Of a DNA stretch of 33,877 nt, positions 16,983 to 25,465 are shown in pieces. Both the position numbers and the translations under genes were made by a program. The DNA comes from Planctomycetales bacterium. Its GTDB lineage: Bacteria > Planctomycetota > Planctomycetia > Planctomycetales > Planctomycetaceae. Where the stretch lies: NCBI GenBank assembly GCA_016235885.1, contig JACRIH010000516.1, positions 1 through 33,877 on the forward strand, in the 5' to 3' direction. The notes under the pieces were generated by a model, which was given only the letters and a program-made list of their open reading frames with translations, searched no databases and was not told the DNA's origin. The stretch's first letter is position 1, and each line of letters begins with the position of its first letter.

Positions 16983-17055
16983 GGGCTTGGGCTTTATGCA
17001 ACTTCAAAAACCCAAGCTCGCACTGTGCGATTTCAACCCACAATCCGATTGTGGG
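16983..17055 (-). terminator. Possible terminator hairpins after the Lgt-family gene
   Basis: cccacaat (17037-17044) pairs with attgtggg (17048-17055) at the very end of the gene. A second stem, gcttggg with cccaagc, lies further on between 16985 and 17018. Neither has a proper T-run on the minus strand. Confidence 0.4.
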
Positions 17056-17830
17056 CGGGCATGGTAGCAGCCGCTGGGGCAGATGCCAAGGATGCAATCG
17101 AAGATCGCCGAAGCCGCTTCGCATCCACGATCCACAGCGCGACGAACAGTGGGATGAATGCCACAGCCGCCCATTGGTAGCCGGTCAATCCGAGCCACAA
17201 AGCCGGTTCGGGACGTATGAATTCGGACGCGAAGCGGTATCCGAAATAGCTGACGAAGTACAGCTTGATATGTTGTTCGCGAAAGTGGCCAGCAGATTTG
17301 AGCGCCATCAGCCCCGCCGCAGCCGCAAAGTGGAAGATGGATTCGTAGAGTTGCGTTGGATGGCGTGGCACACCATCGGCGAACCGGCAAGCCCACGGGA
17401 GCGAGGTCTCGGTGCCGAAACAACAGCCCGCATGAAGACAAGCGAGCCGTCCGATCCCGACAGCCGCAGCCACGGGGATCGCGAACGAATCGCCTGTCTT
17501 TTGCTTCACACCGGAAAACCACTTCGCCATTTCGACACCGAAGTAGCCGCCAACCATGCCGAACATGATCGTTTTGCCGTTGTCCAACCACGCCCGGCCA
17601 CCAAGCCAGCCATCCCAATCAGCCAGGACGAACGGCAGTTTGGCTCCGATCATGCCCCCACAGAATGCTCCCAACCCAACAGCCCATCGTTGACGCATCG
17701 TGAGTTGTGCCACTGGCTGCGACCTGCGATACAACCATGCTCCCGTCACAATCGACAACAGCATGATGCCCGCATACATCCAGTCGATACCTGCGGCAAC
17801 TGGTGAAGTTGGCGGAATGGAGTTAAACAT
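17033..17830 (-). CDS. Lgt-family (prolipoprotein diacylglyceryl transferase-like) membrane protein
   Basis: 265 residues from ATG 17830; an upstream ATG at 17908 would overlap the divergent gene. About seven hydrophobic segments. Family signature: GRLACLHAGCCFGTETSLPW then RHPTQLYESIFHF (equivalent to the GRxGNFxNxE and HPTxLYE parts of Lgt). The role in the family is transfer of diacylglycerol to the lipobox cysteine of prolipoproteins at the inner membrane. The loop matching the conserved His of E. coli Lgt reads MFGMVGGYFG with no His, and the second motif has Cys in place of Asn. It may be a divergent Lgt branch or a paralogue with a different task. The last codons (HNRIVG) are encoded by a hairpin at 17037-17055. 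Confidence 0.8.
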   Translation of the reverse strand: MFNSIPPTSPVAAGIDWMYAGIMLLSIVTGAWLYRRSQPVAQLTMRQRWAVGLGAFCGGMIGAKLPFVLADWDGWLGGRAWLDNGKTIMFGMVGGYFGVEMAKWFSGVKQKTGDSFAIPVAAAVGIGRLACLHAGCCFGTETSLPWACRFADGVPRHPTQLYESIFHFAAAAGLMALKSAGHFREQHIKLYFVSYFGYRFASEFIRPEPALWLGLTGYQWAAVAFIPLFVALWIVDAKRLRRSSIASLASAPAAATMPAHNRIVG

Positions 17831-17895
17831 GATCTGCGGGTGACGGTTTGTTGACTGTGTTGCCGGACAGGCGTCCAATGGTACGAGATACTCGC

Positions 17896-18702
17896 ATGAA
17901 CTCGCCACTCGATACGGCTTCGGACAGGATCAAGATCGACCGCATCAGCGCCTCGCAGCGGCCGGATGAACGGCCCATCGGTTACCAGGTGTGGACGAAC
18001 CTGCTGTTCGTGCATTGGCGAATCCCCGCCGAATTGGTGGCTCCGCTGTTGCCGAAGTCACTGACTCTCGACACGCGGGACGGCGACGCCTTCGTGGGGC
18101 TGGTGCCGTTTTACATGTCCGGCGTCCGACCGTGGTGGTCTCCCGCCATCCCCGGCATTTCGACGTTTTGCGAAACCAACGTGCGGACGTACGTGCATCA
18201 CGAGGGTCGCGATCCCGGCGTGTGGTTTTTCAGTCTTGAAGCGGCCAAATCTCTGGCAGTCCGCATCGCGAGATGGCGGTGGTACCTGCCGTACTTCCGC
18301 GCCAGAATGAGCCTGCGTCGGAAAGGGGATCGCGTGTCGTATGACAGCCACCGACTGTGGCCTGAGCCGCGCGGAGCCGGCATGACGGCCGAGATCAATG
18401 TCGGCCCGTTGCTCGGACATGACGTGGCGAATCGAGAATCGCCACCGGGACGAGCAATTCCGGGCACACTCGAACACTTTCTCGTCGAGCGCTACATCCT
18501 GTTCGCGGCAGATCAGCATGGAAACCTGATGCGGGGACAAGTGCATCACATTCCGTATCCCGTGCGTACGGCCAAAGTCGTATCGCTGACGGAGACTCTG
18601 CTGCCGGCGTTGGGGATTACTCCGGACTCCGATCCCTGCCACGTGGCATTTTCCGATGGGGTCCGCGTCGAAGTCTTTCCACTGCGCCGCGTCGAGTGCT
18701 GA
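17896..18702 (+). CDS. DUF2071 (YqjF-like) protein
   Basis: 268 residues from ATG 17896; ATGs at 17878 and 17848 are in frame but would overlap the divergent Lgt-family leader. Signature of DUF2071: QVWTNLLFVHWRIPAELVAPLLP near the N-terminus, GLVPFYMSGVRPW, and FCETNVRTYVHHEGRDPGVWFFSLEA. The rest has ERYILFA and an HHIPYPVRTA segment. Proteins of this family resemble the acetoacetate decarboxylase-like fold in predictions, but no activity is established. No signal peptide or clear membrane segment. It is transcribed away from the Lgt-family gene, with only 65 bp between starts, so promoters overlap. Confidence 0.85.
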   Translation: MNSPLDTASDRIKIDRISASQRPDERPIGYQVWTNLLFVHWRIPAELVAPLLPKSLTLDTRDGDAFVGLVPFYMSGVRPWWSPAIPGISTFCETNVRTYVHHEGRDPGVWFFSLEAAKSLAVRIARWRWYLPYFRARMSLRRKGDRVSYDSHRLWPEPRGAGMTAEINVGPLLGHDVANRESPPGRAIPGTLEHFLVERYILFAADQHGNLMRGQVHHIPYPVRTAKVVSLTETLLPALGITPDSDPCHVAFSDGVRVEVFPLRRVEC

Positions 18703-18714
18703 TCGACCAGCCGG

Positions 18715-19077
18715 CTAATCGGCGTCGAGAAATGAATAAGCCACGTTCGGCACGCCCCGGTGATGCGGAGCCGCGGGCAAATTGCCTCCATCGGCGACGA
18801 ACTTGTCGAGCCGCTGATTCAGGTTCCACGTGGCCCGTTCAAACGCCTTGCGGATCGCCTCCCGATGCCGTTGTCTCGCCGATACCGCCAGTCCAATGTA
18901 GGACACGATTCCGAGCATGCCGCCACCCAATGACTGTCCATAGAGGGGCGAACTCAATGGTTGCCCCAAACCGATACCAATGAGCGTGGCACTCAGAATC
19001 AGGATCGTTGACCGACTGAGTAGCGACGCTGTCGGTTGAGTTGCGACAGGACGACCGTTGACGGAAACAGGCAGCAT
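18715..19077 (-). CDS. Two-helix membrane protein, tandem paralogue 3
   Basis: 120 residues from ATG 19077, chosen for GAGGAGAAA just upstream. A short N-terminus precedes the conserved LLSRSTILILSATLIGIGLG helix, a second helix around GGGMLGIVSYIGLAVSA, then a basic amphipathic helix RQRHREAIRKAFERATWNLN. It aligns along nearly its whole length with the two genes upstream. The function is unknown. Compared with them, the tail after the coiled segment is unrelated (Gly/Pro/His-rich). It lies 49 bp downstream of paralogue 2 on the same strand. Confidence 0.75.
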   Translation of the reverse strand: MLPVSVNGRPVATQPTASLLSRSTILILSATLIGIGLGQPLSSPLYGQSLGGGMLGIVSYIGLAVSARQRHREAIRKAFERATWNLNQRLDKFVADGGNLPAAPHHRGVPNVAYSFLDAD

Positions 19078-19126
19078 GGTTTCTCCTCGCTCAATGAGAC
19101 ACCGGATGAGGGACATCGTTCTATTC

Positions 19127-19567
19127 CTAATTCCGAGTCGGCTGGGGCGACTCATTCGCATTCGTGCCCGACGCGGAATCGTGAGAGACCTGGTCAGTCA
19201 CAACCGGAATGCCTCTGACGGACACCATGGAGAGCACCGGATATTCCCCGTTGGATCGGGCCACGAGCTTTTCGATCCGTGAATTCAGGATGTTGACCAT
19301 TCGGTCATGTGCTTCGCGAACTTCGCGTTCGGCCTTGCGACGGGAAACAACTTCCAAACCAAAGTAGGCAATGAGTCCGGTCAAGCCGATAAAAAATCCG
19401 TGGAAGTGTGCCCACGGCACAACACCTTCGCGGAGAGCCATCCCCATCAGGATGCCGCTGAGGAGGAGAATGCTGCTGCGGCTGACCAGAATCAAGTCGC
19501 GCTTATGGTTCAAACCGTGCGCAGTTTCCAATTCGGCAGACATCTCGGGCAGCATCATTCGTGCCAT
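19127..19567 (-). CDS. Two-helix membrane protein, tandem paralogue 2
   Basis: 146 residues. After about 25 polar residues comes LVSRSSILLLSGILMGMALR, a second helix FFIGLTGLIAYFGLEVVS and a charged helix RRKAEREVREAHDRMVNILN, ending in a 40-residue Ser/Asn-rich tail. The same order is found in the neighbours on both sides. The positive residues after helix 2 favour a hairpin with both ends in the cytoplasm. There is no domain name I can give. It begins 95 bp after paralogue 1 and has a GAGGTG-like site upstream of the ATG. Confidence 0.75.
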   Translation of the reverse strand: MARMMLPEMSAELETAHGLNHKRDLILVSRSSILLLSGILMGMALREGVVPWAHFHGFFIGLTGLIAYFGLEVVSRRKAEREVREAHDRMVNILNSRIEKLVARSNGEYPVLSMVSVRGIPVVTDQVSHDSASGTNANESPQPTRN

Positions 19568-19662
19568 CTCAACACCTCATGGGGACCGGCCCGCCTTCAA
19601 GTTGACCACGAATCTCCGAAGGATTGGAATTTCGGGCGACTGGAATGATCGCTTCGCGACAA

Positions 19663-20028
19663 TCAGTTTGAGCCAGAGTGCTGGCACCCAATTCCAGAAC
19701 GGAGAACCGGAATCGCGTCTGAGGACGCCGACGAACGGCAGCCTTCGCCAACTTCTTTCGCCAACCACGAATTGAGGACCGTTGCGGCGCGCTGCAGTGT
19801 TTCTCTCGTCGCTTCCCGCTGGCGACGCTGAGCCAGCACTTCCAACCCAAAGTAGGCGATGATCCCAACCGCGCCAGAAAAGTAGCCCGCCAGATACAAC
19901 TGATGTTCGAGACCGTCGCGTAGGCCCATGCCAACGAGAATACCACTCAGGATCAGAATGGTGCTCCGGCTTAGTAGCGGACGGGAGATTGGCCCCCGGT
20001 CATTCTGTCGTTCGATTCGATCTGCCAT
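19663..20028 (-). CDS. Two-helix membrane protein, tandem paralogue 1
   Basis: 121 residues, ATG 20028 with GAAGG upstream. The core is LLSRSTILILSGILVGMGLRDG, then YFSGAVGIIAYFGLEVLAQ and the basic helix RRQREATRETLQRAATVLN. The two shared motifs, (L/V)SRS(T/S)I(L)xLS and IxYxGLxV, mark the family. It is the first of three genes in line, probably one transcript. The C-terminal 25 residues are not conserved. No function can be assigned; a role as a small membrane scaffold or regulator would be a guess. Confidence 0.75.
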   Translation of the reverse strand: MADRIERQNDRGPISRPLLSRSTILILSGILVGMGLRDGLEHQLYLAGYFSGAVGIIAYFGLEVLAQRRQREATRETLQRAATVLNSWLAKEVGEGCRSSASSDAIPVLRSGIGCQHSGSN

Positions 20029-20365
20029 GATTTGTGCCTTCGTTGTGCCAACTCTCGAATCAGCCAGTTTGAAAACGATGGTCTGTTCGCGATTCTTCCC
20101 TCGCCTTGGGAACCCTAGGTCGAGCTTTTGTCACCGTCAAATGTCCTGGGCCGCAATCTGATGATGATTGGCAACAACGCCCATGGATGACATCCCCTCA
20201 CGGTCATCCACGGGTACAACCCGTTTGTCTGCAACAACCCTCAAGCTCGGAACTTCTCGATTGCCGAATCGGCGTTCACTTCTATAATTGGCTCCGTTGA
20301 TTGATTCGAAGGCGACACGTTTCGGATCACCAGAGTCGCGGTCACATTCAACGGGGTTGTCGAGC
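20029..20365. other. 337-bp divergent intergenic region
   Basis: It separates the minus-strand membrane-protein triplet from the plus-strand TPR gene and must hold promoters for both. An open frame to TTG 20288 extends the TPR gene, but it is not supported by a Shine-Dalgarno. I see no repeat, RNA or small gene here. Confidence 0.5.
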
Positions 20366-20821
20366 ATGTCCCGCAGGAAACGCAAAAACGAAACCCGTGA
20401 TGACTGTTTCCCCAACGCACATTGCCCGCTCGCTACCCTAAAGCGGCGATCCCAGATCGACTTCGAGATCGACTTCTTCGAGCAAATCCTCAACCGCGAC
20501 CCGGCGTATGCTGACGTGCTCCGCAACCTGGGCGAATTGTTTTCGGTGAAGGGTTGCCATCGGCGGGCGTTGCAGGTCGATTGGCGACTCGTTTCGCTTC
20601 GCCCGCACGATCCCGTTGCGAACTACAACCTGGCGTGCGACTATTCGTTGTTGGGCCAGTACACCGAAGCGTTCCAAACGCTACGGCAGGCCATTCATGT
20701 AGGGTATCGCGACCTCGAGCATCTGCTCACCGACGCCGATCTGGCTCCCCTCCACCGGCATCCCGAATTCGACGCCATCATTCAGGAGCTTCGGGAAGCT
20801 GTGACGCTCTCCGCCGAATGA
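20366..20821 (+). CDS. TPR-repeat protein
   Basis: 151 residues from ATG 20366 (MSRRKRKNET). A basic N-terminus is followed by about three TPR-like helix pairs: FEQILNRDPAYADVLRNLGELF, then GCHRRALQVDWRLVSLRPHDPVANYNLACDYSLLG and QYTEAFQTLRQAIHVGYRDLEHLL, with the spacing of the TPR signature (A/G/P positions). It ends in LAPLHRHPEFDAIIQELREA, a common capping sequence of bacterial TPR proteins. No signal peptide or membrane segment, so it is probably a cytoplasmic protein-protein adaptor. The purine nucleoside phosphorylase gene follows after 29 bp, so a shared transcript is likely; a functional link is not evident. Confidence 0.8.
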   Translation: MSRRKRKNETRDDCFPNAHCPLATLKRRSQIDFEIDFFEQILNRDPAYADVLRNLGELFSVKGCHRRALQVDWRLVSLRPHDPVANYNLACDYSLLGQYTEAFQTLRQAIHVGYRDLEHLLTDADLAPLHRHPEFDAIIQELREAVTLSAE

Positions 20822-20850
20822 CTTCTGCCTCCGCGACTGAATGAATCATC

Positions 20851-21684
20851 ATGCACGGACTGGTCGAACGGGTTGAAGAAGCCGCGCGAGTCATTCGCGA
20901 TCGCAGTCCGATCACGCCGCGTGTGGGGATCATCTTGGGAACGGGGCTGGGGGGACTCGCGTCGCAGATCGAAGACCGCACGATCATCCAGTACACGGCG
21001 ATCCCGCACTTTCCCGAATCCACGGTCGAATCGCATGCCGGGCAACTCGTGCTTGGAAGGATCAGCGGAGTTCCTGTCGTCGCAATGGAGGGTCGCTTCC
21101 ATTTCTACGAGGGTTACTCGATGCAGCAGGTGACGTTTCCCGTGCGCGTCATGAAGGCGCTGGGAGTCGACACGCTGATCGTGACGAACGCGGCAGGCGG
21201 GATGAATCCGCAGTACGAACTCGCGGATGTGATGGTTATCGAAGACCATATCAACATGATGGGTGACAACCCGCTCCGCGGACGAAACGACGACCGCCTC
21301 GGCCCGCGCTTCCCTGACCTGTGCGAACCGTACGACCGCAAGCTGATCGCGTTGACTCGGCAGTGCGCGTTGGAACTCGGCATCCCGTGCCAGAAGGGGG
21401 TGTTCGTCGCAGTGGCCGGACCGAATCTCGAAACGCGAGCCGAATACCGCATGCTCCGCGGCATGGGGGCCGACGTGGTGGGCATGTCCACGGTCCCGGA
21501 GGCGATCGTCGCCGCACACTGCGGTCTGCGCGTGCTGGGGTTCTCGATCGTCACAGACATCTGCCTGCCCGACGCGCTCGAACCGGTGGACATCCAGAAA
21601 ATTCTCGCCGTGGCCGCGACGGGGGGGGACCGGTTGTCGCGACTAATCCCGCGCGTGCTGGAGCGGCTTTCCGAGGCCGGGTGA
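20851..21684 (+). CDS. punA: Purine nucleoside phosphorylase, class I trimeric type
   Basis: 277 residues, the usual length. Conserved blocks are [12 protein letters not shown] (phosphate loop), [74 protein letters not shown] and [21 protein letters not shown], followed by SIVTDICLP. The E and N residues of the purine-binding pocket (the Glu of PNLETRAEY and the N/D of VTDICLP) are those of the guanosine/inosine type. The enzyme cleaves purine nucleosides with phosphate to free base and (deoxy)ribose-1-phosphate in the cytoplasm, in purine salvage. It ends just before a palindrome that probably stops transcription from both sides. Confidence 0.96.
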   Translation: MHGLVERVEEAARVIRDRSPITPRVGIILGTGLGGLASQIEDRTIIQYTAIPHFPESTVESHAGQLVLGRISGVPVVAMEGRFHFYEGYSMQQVTFPVRVMKALGVDTLIVTNAAGGMNPQYELADVMVIEDHINMMGDNPLRGRNDDRLGPRFPDLCEPYDRKLIALTRQCALELGIPCQKGVFVAVAGPNLETRAEYRMLRGMGADVVGMSTVPEAIVAAHCGLRVLGFSIVTDICLPDALEPVDIQKILAVAATGGDRLSRLIPRVLERLSEAG

Positions 21685-21695
21685 CTTCCACTTAC

Positions 21696-21767
21696 CCGTA
21701 GGATGGACGCCTCGTCCGTCCGGATTTCTCTGTGGCAACTCGGACGGACGAGGCGTCCATCCTACGG
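21696..21767. repeat. Perfect 27-bp inverted repeat between convergent genes
   Basis: Arms 21696-21722 and 21741-21767 are exact inverted copies (core ggatggacgcctcgtccg) with an 18-nt loop. It separates punA (plus) from the STN-module gene (minus). The TAG stop of the latter lies inside the right arm at 21762-21764. It may serve as a bidirectional transcription barrier. Confidence 0.85.
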
Positions 21768-23021
21768 CCCGGGCTTGAGTCGCACCGTTTTGCCGTCCAC
21801 TTCGTATTTCACACCAAGCGGTGAGAACACGGCGTCCAGCAAGGTTTCGAGCGGAGCCTCCTTCACGTCCACGCTGACGGGTTTCGCCAAATCGACTTCG
21901 GCCTTGCGCAGCGCGGCCGCATCATACTCGAATTGCACTCCAGCGGTTTTCTCGATCGCCTGCATCAAGGCTGACACGGAGGCTTTGACTTTCAATGAGT
22001 AAACTCGCCGCTCCTTCGAATTCTTTGGAGCCGCTTTCGGCGGAAGGGCTGACCGGTCGAGTTCCTCGTGCTGCTCGATTGTGCCGACGACGCGGATTCG
22101 TGATTTGTCCACCTCGATCTCCGCGTCGGGATACGCCTCGCGCCAGCGTTCGGCGGCCTGCGCTGCAGTCGATCCGCGCGGTGGTGTGTGGAACTTCGAG
22201 ATCACGATCCGTTCGGGAGTTTTTGCGATTCGGATGCCGTTGCCACGGTCGAGCCACTCGAATGTCAGATCGAACTGGATCAACACCAGCGAGAGGGCTT
22301 CGCTCGCCGTCGCCTGCGGCAGCGTCGCACCGGCCCAAAGGTCGTGCGGGACCAGTTCGAGCTGTTCGACTTTCAACGCGAATTGTTCGGCGATCTTCCG
22401 CACGATCTCGCGCGGTGGTTCGAGATCCTCCCACCGGATGGTCGTGCGTTTGTTGAGATCGAACATCCGGCGTTGCGGAACTTTCGCCGCACCGTTGGCC
22501 GAATCAGACAACTCATCGCGGCGAAGTTCGATCAGCGTCCGCAACCGGCCGCACGCTGTGGTCGGGCCGAGGTAGATCGTGTTCCCGACCGCGACGGCGT
22601 TTCCCTGCTGCACTGAAACGAGGTCTCGCAAACAATTGAGCGTGGTCTGGTTTTGCGCCTGTGCCGAAAGTTCGAGGTCCGGGTCCAGCCGCCGGTCCAG
22701 GAGCAACGCCACTCGTTGCGTCGTGCCGACTCGTGTCGTGATCGCACGTAGGCTGAGATTCTCCCACGTTCCGCTGAGCGAGCGTTCCAGCGCGTCGGTG
22801 AATGGCTTGCCAGCCAGCTTGTCGATCGTCTCGGCTGCCGGAAGCAATTGCGACAGGCAGAGGACCAGCCCGATCACAATGGCTGCCATCGCCCATCGAC
22901 CGGTCTGGTTGAGATTTACGTAGCCATCACGCTCCGCGTGATGAGCCGAATGGCCAATCGACGTCGCATCCTGACTCGGCTCGTCACGCGGAGCGTGACG
23001 GCTATGTTGTTTTCGCGACAT
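21762..23021 (-). CDS. Secreted protein with three STN-like (secretin/TonB short N-terminal) modules
   Basis: 419 residues from ATG 23021, which has AGGGGAGAAAAG directly upstream. Residues 4-35 are encoded by a palindromic repeat, and the signal-peptide-like segment MAAIVIGLVLCLSQLLPAAE begins only at residue 45; ATG 22889 would start there, but without a good ribosome site. After it come three modules of one pattern (short strands, a helix around an L..L motif, and a final I-x-I/V strand): about 65-160, 205-270 (ASEALSLVLIQFDLTFEWLD) and 345-417 (APLETLLDAVFSPLGVKYEV). STN modules occur at the start of secretins and TonB receptors, and planctomycetes have many stand-alone copies of unknown role. 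No secretin channel domain is present. A periplasmic or surface location is inferred. Confidence 0.75.
   Translation of the reverse strand: MSRKQHSRHAPRDEPSQDATSIGHSAHHAERDGYVNLNQTGRWAMAAIVIGLVLCLSQLLPAAETIDKLAGKPFTDALERSLSGTWENLSLRAITTRVGTTQRVALLLDRRLDPDLELSAQAQNQTTLNCLRDLVSVQQGNAVAVGNTIYLGPTTACGRLRTLIELRRDELSDSANGAAKVPQRRMFDLNKRTTIRWEDLEPPREIVRKIAEQFALKVEQLELVPHDLWAGATLPQATASEALSLVLIQFDLTFEWLDRGNGIRIAKTPERIVISKFHTPPRGSTAAQAAERWREAYPDAEIEVDKSRIRVVGTIEQHEELDRSALPPKAAPKNSKERRVYSLKVKASVSALMQAIEKTAGVQFEYDAAALRKAEVDLAKPVSVDVKEAPLETLLDAVFSPLGVKYEVDGKTVRLKPGP
22921..23007. repeat. Palindromic repeat at the 5' end of the STN-module gene
   Basis: tagccatcacgctccgcgtgatgagccga on the left is matched by an inverted, slightly diverged tcggctcgtcacgcggagcgtgacggcta on the right, with a GC-rich centre. 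Each side is itself a hairpin (tcacgctccgcgtga). It lies between the start codon and the signal-peptide region, in frame. Confidence 0.75.
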
Positions 23022-23161
23022 CTTTTCTCCCCTTCGACTGACGAATGCGGGATGTTTCGTGTTGAAAACTGGAGCGGTTTCCGTTCTACAAAGTGGGGCG
23101 GGGCGATGCTACCATCACCCCCAACATTCGACTACTTCCTTTGCGACAAGGATCAGCACGC

Positions 23162-25465
23162 ATGCTGCCCACTCACGCCGTCGGGATCGACCTCGGGACC
23201 ACGTATTCCTGCATTGCGTACCTCAACGAACACGGCGAACCGGTGTCGCTTTCCAATGCGGAAGGCGAAACGTCCACGCCGTCGGTGCTGCTGTACGATC
23301 AAGGGGAAATCATCGTAGGCACGGAAGCTCTGCGCAACGCGATCATGAATCCCACGCACGTGATTCAGAACGCCAAGCGATCGATGGGCGATCCGAATCA
23401 AAAATGGGTAATCGAAGGCAGGACGTTCACGCCGATGGATGTGTCGGCGGGCATCCTCCGCAAGCTGCTGGATGACGCACAGCGGCAGATCGGTCCCATC
23501 GATCGAGCCGTCATCACGGTGCCGGCACAATTCAGCGACTTGCAGCGCAAAAATACTCAGGAAGCCGGGCGGCGGGCAGGCCTCAGCCGCGTCGACATCA
23601 TCAACGAGCCAGTGGCCGCCGCGTTGTGCTACGTGCTCGGAGCCGAAGGACTGTGGTTCAGCGAACTGGCGAACGAACAAAGAATTCTCGTGTACGACCT
23701 CGGCGGCGGCACGTTTGACCTGTCGCTCGTGAAGTACGCACAAAACGAAGTTCGGGTGATGGCCAGCAGCGGTGACCTGTACCTCGGCGGCATCGACTGG
23801 AACGAGTGCCTGTTGAAAGCGGTGGCGGAGCAGTTTTCCCGCGAGTTCGGCGAAGACCCGCGTGAGGATTTGGAAAGCCTGCAACATCTGTCGTGGGAAG
23901 TCGAACAAACCAAGCGCAGCCTCACCGTGCGTCCGAAGGCTGCACTGCTATGCCAGCACGGCGGCAAGCGGAAGACGTATCAGATCGAGCAGCAGCAGTT
24001 CAACAAGCTCACCGGGCACCTGGTCGAGAAGACAGAAAAACTGACTCGCAACCTGCTGAAGGAACGCGGGCTGGGCTGGCAGGACATCGATGTCGCGCTG
24101 ACGACCGGCGGTTCGTCGCGCATGCCGATGATCCGCGACATGCTCAAGAAACTCAGCGGCCGCACGATCAACACGTCGCTGTCTCCGGACCAGTCGATCG
24201 CCCACGGAGCCTGCTACTACGCTGGCATGTTGCTGACGAACAGCGAGTTCATCCACTCGATCCAGCACACGGTGATCGGACAGCGACTCACCAAACTGAA
24301 GCAGAAAAGTGCCACGGCTCGCGGCTTGGGGATTCTCGTGCGCAATGCCGACATGAAATCTCGCAGCCCGTATTACATGGTCCCGGCGAACACGCCGATT
24401 CCCGCGTCGCACACCCACAATTTCGGCACGGTCATTCCGAATCAAAAACGGGTGCAGTTGCACATCGTCGAGAGCGGCACCGAGGCGCACCAGGAGTATG
24501 TCGAGTTGGGTACCTGCACCATCGAAGGGCTGCCGCCGAACCTGCCGATGGATTCCCTGATCGCGGTCACGATCAGCTACGACGAAAGTGCCCGCGTGCA
24601 TGTCGAAGCGAAGGATGTCGCCAGCGGCAAGCAGGCCACGGCGGAGATCATTCGCAAGGAAAACCTCGTCACTCAGCCAGTCGATGAGTCGGACGAGGAA
24701 GAAGTGCTGCTGGTGCCGGCGGACGAGGACGTCGCGCTCGTGGGCGGTTCAAGCGGTCCGATTCCACTTTCGCCCCGAGCCGTCGCTGCCAGGAAGACCG
24801 GGACGATTGCCACGACCAAACCGCCAACGGCTCTGAAGGACCGGCCTTCTCAGTCCAGCGGACCCTCTTCCGGAGTGATGCCGATCATTCCGCAGGCACC
24901 GAGCATCAGGCCGATTCCCAAACCCGTGCCGAAACCCGTGCCGTCACCAGCGACCGTGAAAGCGCCGTCGCGTTCGGCAGCCGTTGTGGAATCGTCGTCG
25001 GTCCCGGTCCCCTTGTGCAATAACTGCGGCGAGCCACTCAACCCACGCGGCGAATGCAACACCTGCGGAGCCTCGGCGTCCAGGTCACCCGCCAAGCCGG
25101 TCCTCAAACAACCCGCAAAACCGATGGTTCCGTCGAAGCCCGCGGCCGCCTCTGCGTCACCGGCTGTTCGCTCGACAATGCCTGCGGTGCGACCGATGCC
25201 CTCGCCAGGAGCCGCCGTGAGACCGAGTTCGACTGGTCCTGCTTCGTCGCCGCAAATCAAACCGGCTGCAAAACCGATCAAGCCTGGCAGCTCTGCCATG
25301 CTGCATCCCGATGACGCCGAGATCATGGAACTGCCGGTGAAGAAGTCACTGCCACCCAAGTCGCCGCCACAAATGAAGCCAGCCAGTCCGAGTCAGCCAC
25401 GCAAAGCTGGCGGCAAGGACGCAGGCGAGGAAGAATTCTGGAAGCTCGCGGACAAGCCGAAATGA
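23162..25465 (+). CDS. Hsp70 (DnaK-like) chaperone with zinc-ribbon and proline-rich tail
   Basis: 767 residues from ATG 23162, with AAGGATC upstream. Residues 5-380 are the actin-like ATPase: GIDLGTTYSCIAY, IINEPVAAALCY, VYDLGGGTFDLSLV and ALTTGGSSRMPMIRDML. Residues about 395-510 resemble the beta-sandwich substrate-binding domain (PYYMVPANTPIPAS, AKDVASGKQATAEI). The helical lid and the EEVD-like end are absent. In their place is a 250-residue Pro/Ser/Ala/Lys linker holding one zinc-ribbon-like motif at about 617-637, with CNNCGE and CNTCGAS. This differs from the standard DnaK, which is about 640 residues with a lid. It is likely a specialised paralogue whose tail binds a partner or membrane surface; that role is inferred. 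No dnaJ or grpE is next to it. Confidence 0.9.
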   Translation: MLPTHAVGIDLGTTYSCIAYLNEHGEPVSLSNAEGETSTPSVLLYDQGEIIVGTEALRNAIMNPTHVIQNAKRSMGDPNQKWVIEGRTFTPMDVSAGILRKLLDDAQRQIGPIDRAVITVPAQFSDLQRKNTQEAGRRAGLSRVDIINEPVAAALCYVLGAEGLWFSELANEQRILVYDLGGGTFDLSLVKYAQNEVRVMASSGDLYLGGIDWNECLLKAVAEQFSREFGEDPREDLESLQHLSWEVEQTKRSLTVRPKAALLCQHGGKRKTYQIEQQQFNKLTGHLVEKTEKLTRNLLKERGLGWQDIDVALTTGGSSRMPMIRDMLKKLSGRTINTSLSPDQSIAHGACYYAGMLLTNSEFIHSIQHTVIGQRLTKLKQKSATARGLGILVRNADMKSRSPYYMVPANTPIPASHTHNFGTVIPNQKRVQLHIVESGTEAHQEYVELGTCTIEGLPPNLPMDSLIAVTISYDESARVHVEAKDVASGKQATAEIIRKENLVTQPVDESDEEEVLLVPADEDVALVGGSSGPIPLSPRAVAARKTGTIATTKPPTALKDRPSQSSGPSSGVMPIIPQAPSIRPIPKPVPKPVPSPATVKAPSRSAAVVESSSVPVPLCNNCGEPLNPRGECNTCGASASRSPAKPVLKQPAKPMVPSKPAAASASPAVRSTMPAVRPMPSPGAAVRPSSTGPASSPQIKPAAKPIKPGSSAMLHPDDAEIMELPVKKSLPPKSPPQMKPASPSQPRKAGGKDAGEEEFWKLADKPK

